Shown: piece after piece, positions 6,096 through 6,899 of the stretch
Numbering within the stretch: position 1 is the first letter of the stretch
Layout: each line of letters begins with the position of its first letter
NCBI GenBank assembly: GCA_963922415.1
Contig: CAWUIP010000171.1
Location: 1-6,899, forward strand
Reading direction: 5' to 3'
Source: Aliishimia sp963922415
GTDB lineage: Bacteria; Pseudomonadota; Alphaproteobacteria; Rhodobacterales; Rhodobacteraceae
Length of the DNA: 6,899 bases
Translations under genes and position numbers: made by a program
Notes under the pieces: model-generated
Seen by the model: only the letters and a program-made list of their open reading frames with translations
Databases searched by the model: none
What the model was told of the DNA's origin: nothing

Positions 6096-6102
6096 AACGG
6101 TG

Positions 6103-6107
6103 AAGGG
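6103..6107 (+). promoter_or_regulatory. Likely ribosome binding site of the permease
   Basis: AAGGG lies seven bases before GTG at 6115 and is the best match near the permease N-terminus. It favours this GTG over the in-frame GTG at 6100 and ATG at 6022, which lack such a site. Confidence 0.5.
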
Positions 6108-6114
6108 CAGGGTC

Positions 6115-6899
6115 GTGGCTGTCGTTGATGAAGAGAGAGATGCGGCGCCGCTGGTAGATGCGGACGAGGTTCAGCGGGTTCGGGCTGCGCGCCTAGAGAA
6201 GATTGGCAAGTGGACCTTGCCGGTTCTCGTCATGGTCGTTGTCCTTGTCCTTTGGGACCGGACCGTGGTGTGGAATGAGATTCCGCATTACATTTTGCCG
6301 GGACCTTGGTTGGTGTTTGAAACACTGATCAAGGACTGGGCGATGCTCTTTGACGCGCTGTTGGTGACGTTGCAGATCACGCTTATGGCGCTGGCAGTGG
6401 CGGTGTTGGGGGGTGTTGGCTTGGCCATACTCTTCACGCAAAGCCGTTGGGTTGAGATGTCATTTTATCCCTATGCGGTGATCCTGCAGGTGACGCCGAT
6501 TGTCTCGATTGCGCCGTTGATTTTCATCTATGTGGATAGCCGGATTGCGGGCCTGTTGCTCTGTGCCTGGTTGGTCGCGTTTTTTCCGGTGTTGTCGAAT
6601 ACGACGCTAGGGCTCAATTCAGCCGATCACAATTTGCGTGATCTCTTTCGGATTTATGGGGCGACGCGGTGGCAGAAGTTGCGGTTTTTGCAACTGCCGT
6701 CGGCGTTGCCGTATTTCCTGGGCGGTCTTCGGATTGCGGGAGGGTTGAGTCTGATCGGTGCGGTCGTGGCGGAATATGTTGCGGGCACGGGTGGGATTGG
6801 GTCTGGTCTGGCGTTTCGGATTTTGGAGGCGGGGTACCGGCTCAACATCCCGCGCATGTTTGCGGCACTTATTTTGATTGCCGCGACGGGTGTGGTGAT
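6115..6899 (+). CDS. ABC importer permease subunit, 3' end outside window
   Basis: At least 261 residues are visible and the frame is still open at the right edge. The protein is the membrane channel of the importer (BPD_transp_1 fold, NitT/TauT/ThiX type) and probably works as a homodimer, since only one permease gene is seen. A charged N-terminus (VDEERDAAPLVDADEVQRVRAARLEK) precedes the first membrane segment at about 35-50 (LPVLVMVVVLVLW). More hydrophobic segments lie around 80-105 (LLVTLQITLMALAVAVLGGVGLAILF), 120-140 and 145-160. The cytoplasmic coupling helix that docks on the ATPase is YGATRWQKLRFLQLPSALPYFLGGLRIA, beginning at Tyr181, a good EAA-type loop. EYVAGTGGIGSGL follows, as in related permeases. 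The start is uncertain: GTG at 6115 is chosen for its AAGGG site, but the same frame is open back to the ATPase stop, so GTG 6100 or ATG 6022 are possible. Confidence 0.87.
   Translation, partial: MAVVDEERDAAPLVDADEVQRVRAARLEKIGKWTLPVLVMVVVLVLWDRTVVWNEIPHYILPGPWLVFETLIKDWAMLFDALLVTLQITLMALAVAVLGGVGLAILFTQSRWVEMSFYPYAVILQVTPIVSIAPLIFIYVDSRIAGLLLCAWLVAFFPVLSNTTLGLNSADHNLRDLFRIYGATRWQKLRFLQLPSALPYFLGGLRIAGGLSLIGAVVAEYVAGTGGIGSGLAFRILEAGYRLNIPRMFAALILIAATGVV

Larger units (their letters stand above)
5985..6128 (+). other. Possible 47-codon ORF coupled to the ATPase stop
   Basis: A GTG at 5985 overlaps the ATPase stop (GTGA) and is preceded by GGGAG at 5973-5977 with seven bases of spacing. The frame runs to TGA at 6126-6128, past the predicted permease start at 6115. 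The peptide (starting MIPNGARDTRAHYVLRRPLA) resembles no family I know, and most of it is translated from the hairpin repeats. It may be a leader or coupling ORF, the relic of a former permease start, or chance. Confidence 0.2.

Noticed and set aside
1..6899. CRISPR array, tRNA, rRNA, insertion sequence or phage genes
   Set aside because: I found no spaced direct repeats, cloverleaf, transposase or phage-like reading frame in the window.

Overview
The window looks like chromosomal DNA of a marine alphaproteobacterium of the Rhodobacterales (Roseobacter-like). The reasons are high GC, GGAGG ribosome sites five bases before ATG, the protein families present, and intergenic hairpin sequences of a kind I associate with that clade. 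This is inference from sequence style; no database was consulted.

Layout: (1) positions 1-931 hold the 3' part of a SPOR-domain envelope protein gene, cut by the window edge. (2) Converging on it with two bases between the stop codons is a single-pass membrane protein (934-1947, minus strand) that resembles an M48 peptidase but has lost the zinc-binding HExxH motif. (3) A 150-base divergent spacer leads to a class I haloalkane dehalogenase (2098-3003) with its full catalytic pentad. (4) A 73-base gap plus leader carries a good sigma-70-type promoter whose -10 lies in an AT-rich dyad. It precedes a Blh/ETHE1-type metallo-beta-lactamase-fold protein, a probable persulfide dioxygenase (3089-3973). 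(5) After a hairpin-bearing spacer comes an ABC importer operon: an NMT1/THI5-like periplasmic binding protein (4148-5143), its ATPase (5209-5988), and its permease (6115 to beyond the right edge).

How the genes work together: the ABC genes form one uptake system for a small, probably heterocyclic or anionic, metabolite whose identity the window does not reveal. The dehalogenase and the sulfur-oxidising enzyme look like separate transcription units for detoxification or catabolism: C-halogen hydrolysis in one case, and reactive sulfur or glutathione persulfide removal in the other. The SPOR protein and the degenerate peptidase belong to the cell envelope and are unrelated to the rest.

I did not find a clear new multi-gene system. 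The best leads are the operator-overlapped promoter of the persulfide dioxygenase, the structured spacers inside the ABC operon (a long stem-loop after the binding-protein gene, and three consecutive hairpins with three-base loops before the permease), and the inactive M48-like membrane protein.
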